Below are positions 16,509-26,653 of a DNA stretch of 64,000 nt, piece by piece (within the stretch, counting starts at the first letter, position 1; each line of letters starts with the position of its first letter). The translations under genes and the position numbers were made by a program. The notes beneath the pieces are model-generated. The model did no database searches, was not told the origin of the DNA, and worked only from the letters and a program-made list of their open reading frames with translations. Location of the stretch: the NCBI RefSeq assembly GCF_016909015.1, contig NZ_JAFBFA010000002.1:186001-250000 (forward strand), in the 5' to 3' direction. This DNA comes from Gracilibacillus alcaliphilus. GTDB lineage: Bacteria > Bacillota > Bacilli > Bacillales > Amphibacillaceae.

Positions 16509-17317
16509 GAAGGAATCTGTGTAGGGAAAGGTGCTGTTGGAAATGGTGGTTCATGATATTTGATTAAATATTGATAAATAGCTTGAGCGACTGTGTCTTT
16601 TTGGTGGTAAAGTCCTTGATTGCCAAACAAGACATTGAATTCGAGAATATAGTAGTTACCATTGTTTATTAGAATGTCAAAGCCTGCATGGTTAATTGCC
16701 AGTCGTTCAGCAATTTGACGGACGAGTTGCAAGGCCTGATCTGGAATATGCTGATAATCAATAGTACCGCCCTGTGCAATATTATGAAGAAACTCCCCTT
16801 CTTGACCAATTCTCCAATAAGCTGCATACACCTCATCTCCAACTATGCAGACTCGTAAATCTTTCCCATCATTAGGCAGGTATTCTTGAATGTATAAGAC
16901 ATCTGTCAAAGCCGTATAAGCAAGAAAATCCTGTGTATTTTTAATTAAGAATACCCCTTGTCCCATTGCACTTTTCGCTTGTTTGGCGACAAAAGGAAAG
17001 GGAAAGGTGGCTAATATTTGTTCGATATTCTCCTCGGTATTTATTAGAATTTCTGTATAAGGCACATGCTGCGGTGCAATGCTCTGTAAGACCCTGGTCA
17101 TTTCAATCTTATTAGCCCCGATCTGCATCGTTTCAATACTAGGAAATATCTTCTTTTTTAAGCCGTATACAAGCGTGGGTACTTGCCATGTTTCGGGAAA
17201 CAGAATCACGTCTGCAGCTTCTATGGTGTTTATTTCCTTGAACATATGATCTGGCTTAATATATCTAACGCCAGGAATTCCAATCGTTCGAAATGCATTA
17301 AAAGTTATTAATTTCAT
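16505..17317 (-). CDS. ATP-grasp (RimK-like) ligase
   Basis: A 270-residue ATP-grasp protein. FPFVAKQAKSAMGQGVFLIKN has the Lys and Gly-rich loop that hold ATP, VLYIQEYLP the hinge, DLRVCIVGDEVYAAYWR the central strands, and NYYILEFNVLFGNQGL the Glu/Asn metal ligands. RimK relatives ligate amino acids to peptides or cofactors; the substrate here is unknown. The ATG at 17317 was chosen because GAGG lies nine bases upstream; an in-frame ATG 15 bases earlier has none. No gene partner is adjacent. Confidence 0.8.
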   Translation of the reverse strand: MKLITFNAFRTIGIPGVRYIKPDHMFKEINTIEAADVILFPETWQVPTLVYGLKKKIFPSIETMQIGANKIEMTRVLQSIAPQHVPYTEILINTEENIEQILATFPFPFVAKQAKSAMGQGVFLIKNTQDFLAYTALTDVLYIQEYLPNDGKDLRVCIVGDEVYAAYWRIGQEGEFLHNIAQGGTIDYQHIPDQALQLVRQIAERLAINHAGFDILINNGNYYILEFNVLFGNQGLYHQKDTVAQAIYQYLIKYHEPPFPTAPFPTQIPS

Positions 17318-17388
17318 TCCTTGTTTCCTCATCTCATTCAGATTAACATGTTTATCATAGCATAAAATGAAGTAAATGAAATAAGTAT

Positions 17389-17600
17389 GTGTTCAAAAAG
17401 TCTGATAAAAAGGATCATCCTCGGTTACATTCGCAATATCATGTTGCAGCACCAATACTAGCATACCCTGTACGTCGGCAGGCTGAAGCCATGACGTCCT
17501 ATCATAACGCCTGCACTAGTACGTCCTGTACGTCGAAGTTCCACTACCGTCAACTCCAACATTCGCCGTGTCATTTTTATTGAACCTTTGGAACATCCTC
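17389..17600. repeat. Dispersed MITE-like repeat, copy 1
   Basis: The left end is GTGTTCAAAAAGTCTGATAA. Read from the right edge inward, the other end is GAGGATGTTCCAAAGGTTCA followed by AATAAAAATGACACGG. The latter closely matches the left end of the element at 61808. The 212-bp unit therefore has related inverted ends and no coding frame. Its core holds CTGCACTAGTACGTCCTG, part of a 27-bp block shared with the element near 44682. Confidence 0.7.
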
Positions 17601-17608
17601 TAAAAAAA

Positions 17609-18589
17609 TTATTGAAAACCTACGATTGGATGAGCAGTATAAGGCTCCTCTAAATAAGCTATTTCTTCGTCAGATAAAGAAACAGACAAAGCCCCTGTTG
17701 CTGTTTCTAAATGATCTGTTTTTGTTGCACCGATGATAGGAGCTGTAACAGGCTGTTTATGCAATAACCAAGCGATAGCAATTTGTACACGTGGCACTTG
17801 TCGTTTTTGAGCAATCTCTGCTACTCTCTCAATTACTTTCCGATCATCTTCGGCGGTATGATCATACTTGTCCTTCGCCACTTCATCAGTGGAAGAACGA
17901 TATGTGGATTCGTTCCAGTCCCGTGTCAAACGGCCAGAAGCAAGTGGACTGTATGGTATTACACCTATTCCTTCCTCTCTACAAAGCGGCATCATTTCTC
18001 GTTCCTCTTCGCGATAAATTAAGTTATAGTGATTTTGCATCGAAATAAATCGAGTCCAATTATTTTTTTCAGCAACATGCAGAGCCTTTTGGAATTGCCA
18101 GGCATACATAGCAGAGGCACCGATATAACGTACTTTTCCTGCTTTAACCACGTCATGTAAGGCTTCCATTGTCTCTTCAATCGGGGTATGATAATCCCAG
18201 CGGTGAATTTGGTATAAATCAACATAATCTGTACCTAAACGCTGTAGACTGTTATCTATTTCTGTCATAATGGCTTTGCGTGAAAGACCTTTTCCATTGG
18301 GACGGTCATTCATTGGAAAGAATACCTTGGTAGCAAGGACTATTTCATCTCTTTTGGCATACTCTTTTAATGCTTTTCCGACAAATTCCTCACTCGTTCC
18401 ATTTGAATAAACGTTGGCGGTATCAAAAAAATTAATTCCTAAATCAAGCGCCTTTTTGATAATAGGTCGAGTCTCTTTTTCATTAAGTACCCACTTGTGA
18501 ATCCAGCGATTGGCATCACCGAATCCCATACAACCGAGGCAGAGTCGGGACACATCTAAGCCTGTTTTTCCTAATTTTACATAATCCAT
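17609..18589 (-). CDS. Aldo/keto reductase
   Basis: NADPH-dependent oxidoreductase of the AKR superfamily, 326 residues. The TIM-barrel motifs are present: GINFFDTANVY with the catalytic Asp and Tyr, VLATKVF with the Lys, YQIHRWD with the His, and a C-terminal PIIGATKTDHL cofactor loop. The ATG follows GGAGG. It is divergent from an AraC-type regulator across about 160 bp, a pairing seen for other AKR genes, so that regulator probably controls it. The substrate is unknown. Confidence 0.93.
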   Translation of the reverse strand: MDYVKLGKTGLDVSRLCLGCMGFGDANRWIHKWVLNEKETRPIIKKALDLGINFFDTANVYSNGTSEEFVGKALKEYAKRDEIVLATKVFFPMNDRPNGKGLSRKAIMTEIDNSLQRLGTDYVDLYQIHRWDYHTPIEETMEALHDVVKAGKVRYIGASAMYAWQFQKALHVAEKNNWTRFISMQNHYNLIYREEEREMMPLCREEGIGVIPYSPLASGRLTRDWNESTYRSSTDEVAKDKYDHTAEDDRKVIERVAEIAQKRQVPRVQIAIAWLLHKQPVTAPIIGATKTDHLETATGALSVSLSDEEIAYLEEPYTAHPIVGFQ

Positions 18590-18751
18590 TATAAGTCCTC
18601 CAATACTAAAGTGCTGTTAACTAATCAGTGCGTCACTTCTTTAGTATCTCAGTTCCATATATAAAAGGATAGCACAATATTATTTGTTATTTGCCTAATC
18701 CTATCAAAAAATTGTATCATCTAGGTAAGCATTGCAGAAAGGAAGAAGAAA

Positions 18752-19672
18752 ATGGAACCTTTGATCATACAACATAAACAAGAACAAATCAGTCAATTAA
18801 TACGGCGCCATATAAAGAACGACGGTGTCTATGAAACCAGTATTCCCAAGTTGTTTCTGATTAAAGAATCATTGGAAACGGAGCCTGTACATCGTCTGTA
18901 TCATCCATGTTTTTGTGTGATCACACAAGGGGAGAAGGAAGTTCAGCTGGCAGACACCACTTATCGATATGGATCATTTAATTATTTAGTCGCTTCAGCA
19001 GATTTACCTGTGACAGGCAAAGTAATCCATGCTACGCCATCACAGCCTTACCTGGCATTGAAGTTAGAATTCACACGTGAACAAGTTCTTGAGGTGTGGG
19101 AGCAGTGTGAGTCGCTTCCGTTGAAATCAAAGCAGTCTGATCAAGCATTGTTCGTCCATCAATTGGATAGCGATTTATTAGATGCTGTCGAAAGATTACT
19201 GCGTTTATTAGATAATCCAAAAGATATAGCAGTCTTAGCACCTATTTTTATGAAAGAAATCCTTTATAAAGTGCTGCAAGGACCTTATGGCAGAGTACTT
19301 GCTCAGATGGTGCTGGAGGATAGCCATGCTTATCAAGTACGAGAAATTATTGCATATATGGTGAATAACTATGACAAAAAAATAAAGATTAAAGAGTTAT
19401 CGGAAATGGTCAATATGAGCCCAGCTTCCTTGCATCGACATTTTAAAGCTGTAACGACTATGACGCCTATTCAGTTTCAGAAACAAATAAGGTTACAGGA
19501 AGCCCGGCGGTTACTGTTGGCAGAACCCGTTGATATTACACAGGTCGTTTTTCGAGTGGGATATGAAAGTTCGTCACAATTCAGCCGTGAGTATTCCCGA
19601 ATGTTTGGGCGTTCTCCCCGGGAAGATCAAATGGCAGTTAAGCGGAAATACCGACAGCAGGTCAATGGCTAG
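18752..19672 (+). CDS. AraC-family transcriptional regulator (AraC_N type)
   Basis: The N-terminal cupin-like AraC_N domain (about 1-180) includes HPCFCVITQGEKEV and FNYLVASADLPVTG, as in YqhC-type regulators. Two C-terminal helix-turn-helix units follow: IKIKELSEMVNMSPASLHRH and ITQVVFRVGYESSSQFSREYS. The 306 residues match this subfamily. GAAAGGAAG precedes the ATG. Divergent orientation to the aldo/keto reductase suggests that gene is its target, perhaps in response to aldehydes. Confidence 0.9.
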   Translation: MEPLIIQHKQEQISQLIRRHIKNDGVYETSIPKLFLIKESLETEPVHRLYHPCFCVITQGEKEVQLADTTYRYGSFNYLVASADLPVTGKVIHATPSQPYLALKLEFTREQVLEVWEQCESLPLKSKQSDQALFVHQLDSDLLDAVERLLRLLDNPKDIAVLAPIFMKEILYKVLQGPYGRVLAQMVLEDSHAYQVREIIAYMVNNYDKKIKIKELSEMVNMSPASLHRHFKAVTTMTPIQFQKQIRLQEARRLLLAEPVDITQVVFRVGYESSSQFSREYSRMFGRSPREDQMAVKRKYRQQVNG

Positions 19673-19700
19673 GTATTAATGATCGATGGGTATATAGAAA

Positions 19701-19747
19701 TGGAGAGTATCAGGCAAAGTATTTCTTTGCCTGATACTCTCCATTTT
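19701..19747. terminator. Bidirectional terminator
   Basis: A perfect 19-bp inverted repeat (19701-19719 and 19725-19743) around TATTT, with T-rich DNA on the plus-strand side and A-rich DNA on the other. It separates the converging AraC and exporter genes and should end both transcripts. Confidence 0.9.
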
Positions 19748-19751
19748 GTTT

Positions 19752-20960
19752 CTATACTGACGAATCATTCTTCTTTACTAATAACCAAAAGCTGATCAGA
19801 GCTCCACTGCTTGTAATCAGCATGATAAGCCCCATTGGTACAGCCGTTGTTTCGCCAGCAATGCCGACAAATGGGATAACAAGGCTTCCAAATAGATAAG
19901 GCAGAATTCCTAACAGGGCAGAAGCACTGCCTGCATGTTCATCCTGTTTTTGCATGGCAAGAGAGAAGGTCGCAGGTGTATTCATTCCTACACATAATAC
20001 GATGAAAAATAACGGGACCGCTATCCAGATTAACGGTGCCTGGATAAAAGTCATGACTAATAAAAATAAGCTGGCACTAGTTGATAGCAATAAACCGATA
20101 GTAAGTATGCGCTGTTCAGGTACTCTGTAGGTTAGATAAGAAGCAATTCGTGTGCCTAACATAATACCCATACCATTTATTGCAAACAAGTAACTAAAGA
20201 CCTGTGGTGACACACCATAAATAGTCTGATAGATGAAAGGAGAACCAGAAACATAAGCAAAGACACCGGCCATCAGTAGTCCTTGTGTTAAACCATAACC
20301 TAAAAACACCTTATTTTTAAACAGCTGGATAAAGATAATGAGGGTCGCTTTTATATCACTGGATGAGCGTGCTTCCAGCGGCAGTGTTTCCGGTAATTTA
20401 ACCGATACTAACAGGATCATCAGCAGACTCATTCCCATTAATACAACGAAAATTCCGTGCCAGCTCGTGAAATCAAGCACCGCTCCTCCAATGATTGGTG
20501 CAAGAATAGGTCCCACACTAACAAACAAGGTAATCAGACTGTATAACCGTGTTAATTCTTTACCAGAATAGAGATCACGTACAACGGCTCTTGCAATGAC
20601 AACTCCTGCCGAAGCAGTTAATCCTTGAAAGAAACGGGCAGTAATAAAAACCTCGATTGAAGATGCAAAGATACAAACCGCAGAGGCAGCAATATAAAGG
20701 AATAAAGAAAGTAATAATGGTTTCTTTCGCCCACGCTGATCACTTAGGGAGCCGAAGACAATTTGACCAGCAGCTAAACCTAACAAGCAAAAAGTTAAGC
20801 TTAATTGAACATAGGAAGCATTGGTTGTAAAAGTTTGTGCCAAATCTGGAAAACTAGGCAGATACATATCTACGGTGAGTGATCCAAAGGCTGCGAGAAT
20901 TCCTAGTATACTATAAAGCCAAATAGTACCTAGTAATCGGCTGTGTAATGTGTTGTTCAT
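19752..20960 (-). CDS. Bcr/CflA-family drug efflux MFS transporter
   Basis: The 402 residues have 12 predicted membrane segments. LTVDMYLPSFPDLAQTF in helix 1 and GQIVFGSLSDQRGRKKPLL in loop 2-3 are the Bcr/CflA and MFS signatures. Proton-driven export of drugs or amino-acid compounds is the family role. It is transcribed alone, ending at the bidirectional terminator. Confidence 0.92.
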   Translation of the reverse strand: MNNTLHSRLLGTIWLYSILGILAAFGSLTVDMYLPSFPDLAQTFTTNASYVQLSLTFCLLGLAAGQIVFGSLSDQRGRKKPLLLSLFLYIAASAVCIFASSIEVFITARFFQGLTASAGVVIARAVVRDLYSGKELTRLYSLITLFVSVGPILAPIIGGAVLDFTSWHGIFVVLMGMSLLMILLVSVKLPETLPLEARSSSDIKATLIIFIQLFKNKVFLGYGLTQGLLMAGVFAYVSGSPFIYQTIYGVSPQVFSYLFAINGMGIMLGTRIASYLTYRVPEQRILTIGLLLSTSASLFLLVMTFIQAPLIWIAVPLFFIVLCVGMNTPATFSLAMQKQDEHAGSASALLGILPYLFGSLVIPFVGIAGETTAVPMGLIMLITSSGALISFWLLVKKNDSSV

Positions 20961-21405
20961 TTCCTGTCCCCCAAACTCTATCTGAAATCATTGCTTAATT
21001 TATTATTGTATCACTTCAAGCCAACTCTAAGGCAATTTTTTTTACTTGGTAAGTCAGCTTCAACAGATAGAGTCATAGCATCAAGAGGATGGATAGTTTG
21101 GCATCTGTTTAAAAGCCGGCACTTTGAGGCTTGAAAAGATAAGAGAGGAAACAGAGCGTATCCTGCGTTTTTGTTACGAATTACTCGTCATCCCTTCATC
21201 ATATATAAGCTCAGCCCCTTTGTTCAGCGCAAAAAAACAGACTGTCGCTTTATTATGCAACAGCCTGTTTTCCAATGCCAGAGTCTCCGCTAGTAACGAT
21301 TTAGCAAGATGCTTAGTAAGTTATTTTATCGCTTACACACCTGATTATATTCATAGGGCGTTAGACTACGAAGCTGATTGGTCAGAGGGAAAAATGTCCG
21401 CTTTA
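20961..21405. other. Gene-poor region with a hairpin
   Basis: A 98-codon plus-strand frame (21124-21420) has no recognisable protein character, no good ribosome site, and runs into the next gene's end; I do not call it. AAAACAG (21234-21240) with ACTGT pairs with ACAG.CTGTTTT (21257-21271). The rest shows no motif I can name. Confidence 0.5.
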
Positions 21406-21819
21406 TTATTCGGAGCTTAATTGCCAATGCACGCCAAATTTATCGGTCACTTTACCATAATGTTTAGACCAAAAAGTTTCTTGCAGCTCTAATTCTACTT
21501 TTCCGTTTTCCTGTAGAGTTTGGAAGGCATGCTGAATCAGTTCAACATTAGGTGAAACCAGTGCGATAGTGATATTGTTGCCTGCTTGGAATGATTCTGA
21601 AGAGCCAGGGAAGTGGTCAGAGAACATTAATATGGTTCCATCCACTTCTATTTTGGCATGTAAAACAAGCGATTTAGCCTCTTCAGGAATTTTATTCTCT
21701 TTACCAGGCATTTCCCCATACGTACTTACGACGGCAGGTTCTGTTTGGAAGGCTTGTTCATAAAAACGAATCGCTTCTAAGGCATTTCCGTTAAACATAA
21801 AATAAGGGTTAAGCGGCAT
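21406..21819 (-). CDS. VOC-superfamily protein, PhnB/YhdE-like
   Basis: A 137-residue glyoxalase-fold protein that begins PYFMFNGNALEAIRFYEQAF. LMFSDHFPGS lies in the middle and FWSKHYGKVTDKFGVHWQL at the end, the typical PhnB-like blocks. Members bind a metal or small ligand; functions range from none known to antibiotic resistance. The ATG follows AAAGGAGG. It stands alone between a possible noncoding region and a TetR gene. Confidence 0.88.
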   Translation of the reverse strand: MPLNPYFMFNGNALEAIRFYEQAFQTEPAVVSTYGEMPGKENKIPEEAKSLVLHAKIEVDGTILMFSDHFPGSSESFQAGNNITIALVSPNVELIQHAFQTLQENGKVELELQETFWSKHYGKVTDKFGVHWQLSSE

Positions 21820-21887
21820 AATATTGCCTCCTTTAAATAGTTGTTATCTTCAATATAGCATAACCGGCCGCTACAGAGAATATACCG

Positions 21888-22448
21888 TTATAAATCAAGG
21901 CAGGATAATCCTCTTGCGGTAAATTCATTGATTATCTCAGCAATTTGTTTTGGGGCTTCTCTCGCATTGTTGGCTAACCAATCTTTTGTTACATGGATGG
22001 CGCCGCTAATAATAAAGGTGCTTAAATAAGCATTCAGGGCTGGGTCATCTGTTAACTTATGGGACATTAAAAATTGTTTTGCGACATCCATGACTCGCTG
22101 TTCAAAGCTGGTACCTGTATGTTGATGTAATAAGGTATAGCAGATGTCTTTATTTTCTCCGATATATTCTAGTAATTTTTCGATCATCTTCACAGATTCT
22201 GATTCTTCCTCCAATTGACATTCACTTAAATGTCTTCTCATTTCTTCAATAATTTCTGCTTCAATTTGATAAAGCAAATCTCTTTGATCACTATAATGAG
22301 TATAAAACGTTGAACGATTAATATCAGCAGTCTGGCAAATTTCTTTTACGGTAATCGCAGAAATAGGTTTTTCATTTAATAAGGAGATCAAACTCTCTTT
22401 CAATACCATTATCGTATACTTTTTACGCCGGTCTATTTTACTTTTCAT
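21888..22448 (-). CDS. TetR/AcrR-family transcriptional regulator
   Basis: The 186 residues open with a TetR DNA-binding domain: ESLISLLNEKPISAITVKEI, then TADINRSTFYTHYSDQRDLLY, an unmistakable helix-turn-helix. The C-terminal part is the ligand domain. It is divergent from an RND-type exporter, with palindromes in between, so it is most likely the repressor of that exporter pair. GAAAGGGG precedes the ATG. Confidence 0.93.
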   Translation of the reverse strand: MKSKIDRRKKYTIMVLKESLISLLNEKPISAITVKEICQTADINRSTFYTHYSDQRDLLYQIEAEIIEEMRRHLSECQLEEESESVKMIEKLLEYIGENKDICYTLLHQHTGTSFEQRVMDVAKQFLMSHKLTDDPALNAYLSTFIISGAIHVTKDWLANNAREAPKQIAEIINEFTARGLSCLDL

Positions 22449-22513
22449 TTGTTATGAACCCCTTTCGTCAGTTATAAGCAGTCCCAAAGGAAAATGTGAA
22501 CTTTTTGTTACAG

Positions 22514-22597
22514 CCCAACATTTTTAACTAAAGTGTTGGGGTTTGAACATTTTATCATAAACTGTTTGTTGAATATCCAACACGATGTCTCTATAAT
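22514..22597 (+). promoter_or_regulatory. Exporter promoter with TetR-type palindromes
   Basis: TTGAAT (22569-22574), 17 bp, TATAAT (22592-22597) forms the promoter. The near-palindrome TGTTGAATATCCAACA (22567-22582) covers the -35 box. A second inverted repeat, CCCAACA...TGTTGGG (22514-22540), shares the TGTTG core. Binding by the adjacent TetR product is inferred. Confidence 0.7.
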
Positions 22598-22634
22598 AAT
22601 AAAGTGTATTCTGGATGAAAGCAAGAGAGGATGA

Positions 22635-24698
22635 ATGATGATAAATTTTCCGTCAATTATTACAAAATATAAAAAAACTATTGTTGTGTCTTTTTTTCTT
22701 GTGGCGCTGATCAGCTGTATTACTCAATTTGCTGTCACCGTCAATTACAATATGGCGGATTATTTGCCAGCAGAAGCACCTTCCAGTATTGCAATGGATG
22801 TGATGGAAGATGAGTTCCAAACAGGTATAGAGAATGCTCGGGTGCTTATTCATGATGTAAGTGTGCAAGAGGCATTGCTTTATAAAGAAAAGCTAGCTGC
22901 ATTGGATGGAGTAAGTGATGTAATGTGGCTGGATGACGCCGTTGACCTAAAAATACCATTGGAACTAATCGACGATGATACAGTTGAAAATTATTATAAA
23001 GACAATCAAGCATTAATTTCTTTGCATATTCGTGAAGGAGAAGAAGTCCGAATTACGGAAGAAATTTATCAGCTGATAGGGGAAGACAATGCGCTAGCAG
23101 GTGAGGCAGTTAATACGGCTTATTCACAAGAAATGGCTGGAACAGAGTCTGCCTATGCTGCTTTATTATTAGTACCTATTATTATCATTATCTTGGTATT
23201 ATCGACAAATTCCTGGATAGAACCAGTTTTCTTTCTAACGGCTATTGGTGTTTCGGTATTGATCAATTTAGGAACGAACATTTTTCTTGGTGAAGTTTCT
23301 TTTGTTACACAATCAGTCGCGCCCATATTACAGCTAGCTGTTTCTTTAGATTATGCGATCTTTTTATTGCATAGTTTCTCAGATTTCCGAAAACAGGGTC
23401 AAACACCGGAAGCAGCGATGAAGTCGGCGATTAAGCAGTCATTTCCTGCTATTGGAGCTAGTGCCTCGACAACATTCTTTGGTTTTATAGCACTGTCCTT
23501 TATGGAATTCGAAATTGGTGCTGATCTGGGGATTAACTTGGTAAAAGGGATTGTGCTGAGCTTTTTAAGTGTGATGATCTTTTTGCCTGCCTTAACATTG
23601 ACCTTCTATAAATGGATGGAGAAGACAGAACATAAGCAAATTATTCCCCAGCTGATGGGAATTGGCAGGCATGTCTTAAAATTCCGTATCCCAGTGATAC
23701 TGCTTGTCTTTTTATTAGTCGTCCCTGCATTCTTAGCACAAGCGAATACCAATTTTATTTATGGTATGGGAGACCAGCCGGAAGAAACTAGAATTGGTCG
23801 GGATGCCGCTTTGGTTGAAGAAGAGTTTGGTAAATCGACACCAATTATCGCTTTAGTACCTAAAGAAGATTTAGCAAAGGAAACAGAATTTGTTCAAAAT
23901 GTAAAACAGCTGAATCACGTTACCAGTGTCCTTGCTTATACAGAAGCGGTCAGCCCGGTTATACCTCCTGAATATTTGGACGAATCCGTGACAGAAAATT
24001 TTTATTCCGACAACTATGCCCGAATTATAGTCCATACAGATACCGAAGAAGAAGGAGAGACGGCCTTTTCTTTAGTAGATGAGGTGACGGCAATGGTCAC
24101 TAATTATTATGACGATGATGCCTATCTACTGGGGGGAAGTGTGACCTTACATGATATGAAATCAACGGTGGAGAGGGATAACACCTTAGTTACTACCTTG
24201 ACGGTTTTAACGATTGGTTTGGTGTTAATGTTTGTCTTTCGTTCGCTGTCTTTTCCCGTTGTCTTATTGCTGACGATTCAATCTTCTGTATGGATCAACT
24301 TAGCTATACCGTATTTTAGCGGTGATTCATTAGTATTTGTCGGCTATTTGATTATTAGTACAGTACAATTAGCTGCCACAGTTGACTATGCCATTCTATT
24401 ATCAGAGGCATATAAAGAGCACCGCAAAGAAATGCCAGCATTGCAAGCAGTCAAGCGAACCTTGGATGAGAAATTTTTCTCTATTCTTATTTCCGCATCG
24501 ATCTTATCCAGTGTCGGATTTATTCTGTGGATCACTTCCACTAACCCAATTGTTTCTTCGATTGGGCTGCTGTTAGGCCGGGGAGCCTTACTGGCATTTA
24601 TCTTGGTGTTATTCTTGCTGCCAGCCATTCTTGTATTATTTGATAAGCTGATTGAGAAAACATCTTGGAAAGCAAACTTTTACAGGGAGAAGGGATAA
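22635..24698 (+). CDS. MMPL/RND-superfamily exporter
   Basis: The 687 residues are built as two similar halves, each with an extracellular domain followed by five to six membrane segments. VSLDYAIFLLHSF and VDYAILLSEAY are the paired Asp-Tyr motifs of MMPL helices 4 and 10, expected to relay protons. Bacillus YdgH is a relative. The gene is divergent from a TetR repressor and is followed one base later by a secreted partner, so the pair probably exports a lipid, drug or envelope component. GAGAGGATG precedes the start. Confidence 0.9.
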   Translation: MMINFPSIITKYKKTIVVSFFLVALISCITQFAVTVNYNMADYLPAEAPSSIAMDVMEDEFQTGIENARVLIHDVSVQEALLYKEKLAALDGVSDVMWLDDAVDLKIPLELIDDDTVENYYKDNQALISLHIREGEEVRITEEIYQLIGEDNALAGEAVNTAYSQEMAGTESAYAALLLVPIIIIILVLSTNSWIEPVFFLTAIGVSVLINLGTNIFLGEVSFVTQSVAPILQLAVSLDYAIFLLHSFSDFRKQGQTPEAAMKSAIKQSFPAIGASASTTFFGFIALSFMEFEIGADLGINLVKGIVLSFLSVMIFLPALTLTFYKWMEKTEHKQIIPQLMGIGRHVLKFRIPVILLVFLLVVPAFLAQANTNFIYGMGDQPEETRIGRDAALVEEEFGKSTPIIALVPKEDLAKETEFVQNVKQLNHVTSVLAYTEAVSPVIPPEYLDESVTENFYSDNYARIIVHTDTEEEGETAFSLVDEVTAMVTNYYDDDAYLLGGSVTLHDMKSTVERDNTLVTTLTVLTIGLVLMFVFRSLSFPVVLLLTIQSSVWINLAIPYFSGDSLVFVGYLIISTVQLAATVDYAILLSEAYKEHRKEMPALQAVKRTLDEKFFSILISASILSSVGFILWITSTNPIVSSIGLLLGRGALLAFILVLFLLPAILVLFDKLIEKTSWKANFYREKG

Positions 24699-24699
24699 T

Positions 24700-26469
24700 A
24701 TGACGGTAAGAAAGTATTTGTTGCTTATAATGATTAGTATGCTAACCTTACCAACGATCACAGTTTCCGCAGAGGAGAATCAGCCAGCGAAAAATGAAGT
24801 CGTTTATACGATACTTCAACCCGATGGTTCGCAGAAGGAGATGTATGTTGTAAACAGCTTTGAAGAAGTTGGTAATGGCGAGATCACAGATTATGGTGCT
24901 TATACCGATGTGAAGAATTTAACGGATTTATCAGAAATAAATCTTAACGGCGACAAAGTAAGCTTAGCGGCTGAGCAGGATAATTTTTTCTACCAAGGTA
25001 ACTTGGAGGAACAGCCGCTGCCATGGAATTTTGAAATTGACTACCAGTTAAATGGTCAAGACAAGGATCCGGAACAAATGCTTGGGGAAGATGGAAGGCT
25101 GAGGATTGAAATCAAAACATCAGCTAATAGTGAGATAGATTCTGTTTTTTATGAGAATTATTTATTGCAAATATCATTAACATTTGATGGCGAGCACTAT
25201 CAAGATGTGAAGGCGGAAGACGGAACCATTGCCAATGCCGGTAAAAATAAACAGGTGACATTTACGGTAATGCCAGAACAGGATGGTCATCTTGTTGCTG
25301 AAGCGCAAGTGAAGGATTATGAACAAGGGCCGATTGAGATTAGTGCTGTTCCTGCGTTTATGGCGATTGATTCTCCCGATTTGGAAGACGCAAAGGATGA
25401 GTTTCGCACTTTATCTGATGCATTGGCAGAACTGGCTTCCGGGGCAGAGGATCTGCAGCAAGGTATGTCGGAGTTAAATGGCGGTATCTCTGAATTGGCG
25501 GATGGATCATCAGAATTTAACGATGGTATGCATGAGATCAATAATGGATCCAGTGATTTGGTCAATGGTTCAAGCGCTATACAAGAGGCACTGCAAACGA
25601 TGAACGAATCTCTCCAGCAACAGATGAATTTTGATGACTTAGATGAGTTAAGATCAGGCTTGCAGGAGCTGGCTGCTGGATTGAGAGAGGCTAGTAATGG
25701 AATTAGTGACTTTGATCAGAATTATTTTCAAGCTTTCGACCTATTAGAAGAGGCCATGCAAGAAATCCCAGCTTATCAAATTACCGAAGCGGATATCGCC
25801 AATTTACGAGAAAGTGATATAGACCAGGAGTTGGTGGAGTCTTTGCTGGAGACTTATTATATGGCACAGGAAGCAAAGACGGTTTATGAGGATGTACAGA
25901 CAGAAATAGAAACTATAATTCCAACTATCGAAGGAATACAAGAGGCACAAGCGGAAGTCATTACTACCTTGGAAACAATGGCTGATCAATTAGAGACAGC
26001 AAGTGAACAGCTTGACTTAGAAAGCTCCTTCCAGCCATTACAGGATGGAGTTGCTGCATTAGCGGAAGAATATCAAGGTTTTCATGAGGGATTGGTGAGC
26101 TATACGGATGGTGTAGGTCAGTTGACAAACTCCTATGAGTCACTCCACCAAGGGATTAGCGAGCTGCCTGAAGGAGCGGCAGCATTGGCAAGTGGTGCTG
26201 GGGAACTTTCTGATGGTGCCAGTCAATTAAGTGAAGCCACCTCTGATTTGCCTGATCAATTGCAAAATCAAGTAGATGATATGATAAACGAGTTTGATAA
26301 ATCTGATTTTGATCCGGTTTCTTTTGTTTCTGATAAAAATGAAAATGTCGAGCTCGTTCAATTTGTGATCCAAACAGATGCCGTAGAAAAAGAGACAACC
26401 GAAGAAGAAGCAGAAGAACCAGAGGAAGAAAAAGGCTGGTGGGAAAAACTAATCGATTTATTTCGTTAA
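24700..26469 (+). CDS. Secreted YhgE/Pip-like partner of the RND exporter
   Basis: A signal peptide (LLLIMISMLTLPTITVSA) precedes a beta-rich domain (30-240). Then comes a long helical region with repeated 11-residue units of the form ELadGssELndG and GAgELSDGASQLSEA, as in the extracellular part of YhgE/Pip proteins. An acidic tail ends in GWWEKLIDLF, probably amphipathic. No classical C-terminal membrane span is seen. The ATG at 24700 follows GGGAGAAGGG; an upstream in-frame ATG lies inside the exporter gene. Close coupling suggests a periplasmic adaptor. The function is inferred. Confidence 0.75.
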   Translation: MTVRKYLLLIMISMLTLPTITVSAEENQPAKNEVVYTILQPDGSQKEMYVVNSFEEVGNGEITDYGAYTDVKNLTDLSEINLNGDKVSLAAEQDNFFYQGNLEEQPLPWNFEIDYQLNGQDKDPEQMLGEDGRLRIEIKTSANSEIDSVFYENYLLQISLTFDGEHYQDVKAEDGTIANAGKNKQVTFTVMPEQDGHLVAEAQVKDYEQGPIEISAVPAFMAIDSPDLEDAKDEFRTLSDALAELASGAEDLQQGMSELNGGISELADGSSEFNDGMHEINNGSSDLVNGSSAIQEALQTMNESLQQQMNFDDLDELRSGLQELAAGLREASNGISDFDQNYFQAFDLLEEAMQEIPAYQITEADIANLRESDIDQELVESLLETYYMAQEAKTVYEDVQTEIETIIPTIEGIQEAQAEVITTLETMADQLETASEQLDLESSFQPLQDGVAALAEEYQGFHEGLVSYTDGVGQLTNSYESLHQGISELPEGAAALASGAGELSDGASQLSEATSDLPDQLQNQVDDMINEFDKSDFDPVSFVSDKNENVELVQFVIQTDAVEKETTEEEAEEPEEEKGWWEKLIDLFR

Positions 26470-26504
26470 TGCGAAAAAATCTTGTGATAAAACAAAATAG
26501 GATG

Positions 26505-26541
26505 GGGGACAGAGTCATACATAGATCTGTCCCCTTTCTTT
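26505..26541 (+). terminator. Rho-independent terminator
   Basis: GGGGACAGA (26505-26513) pairs with TCTGTCCCC (26526-26534), then a T-rich run follows. It ends the exporter operon. Confidence 0.85.
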
Positions 26542-26653
26542 TTTCTTCCATCTGTACACATTTTAAAGATTGTCTGCTTCTGCAAAACTATTCCATCTAG
26601 GATTATCTTCGTGTATGCTAAGAAAGGGAATAGTTGCAAAGGAGTATTTATAA

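Noticed and set aside
21124..21420. 98-codon plus-strand frame before the VOC gene
   Set aside because: No recognisable motif, no Shine-Dalgarno, overlaps the end of a real gene, and contains hairpin arms.
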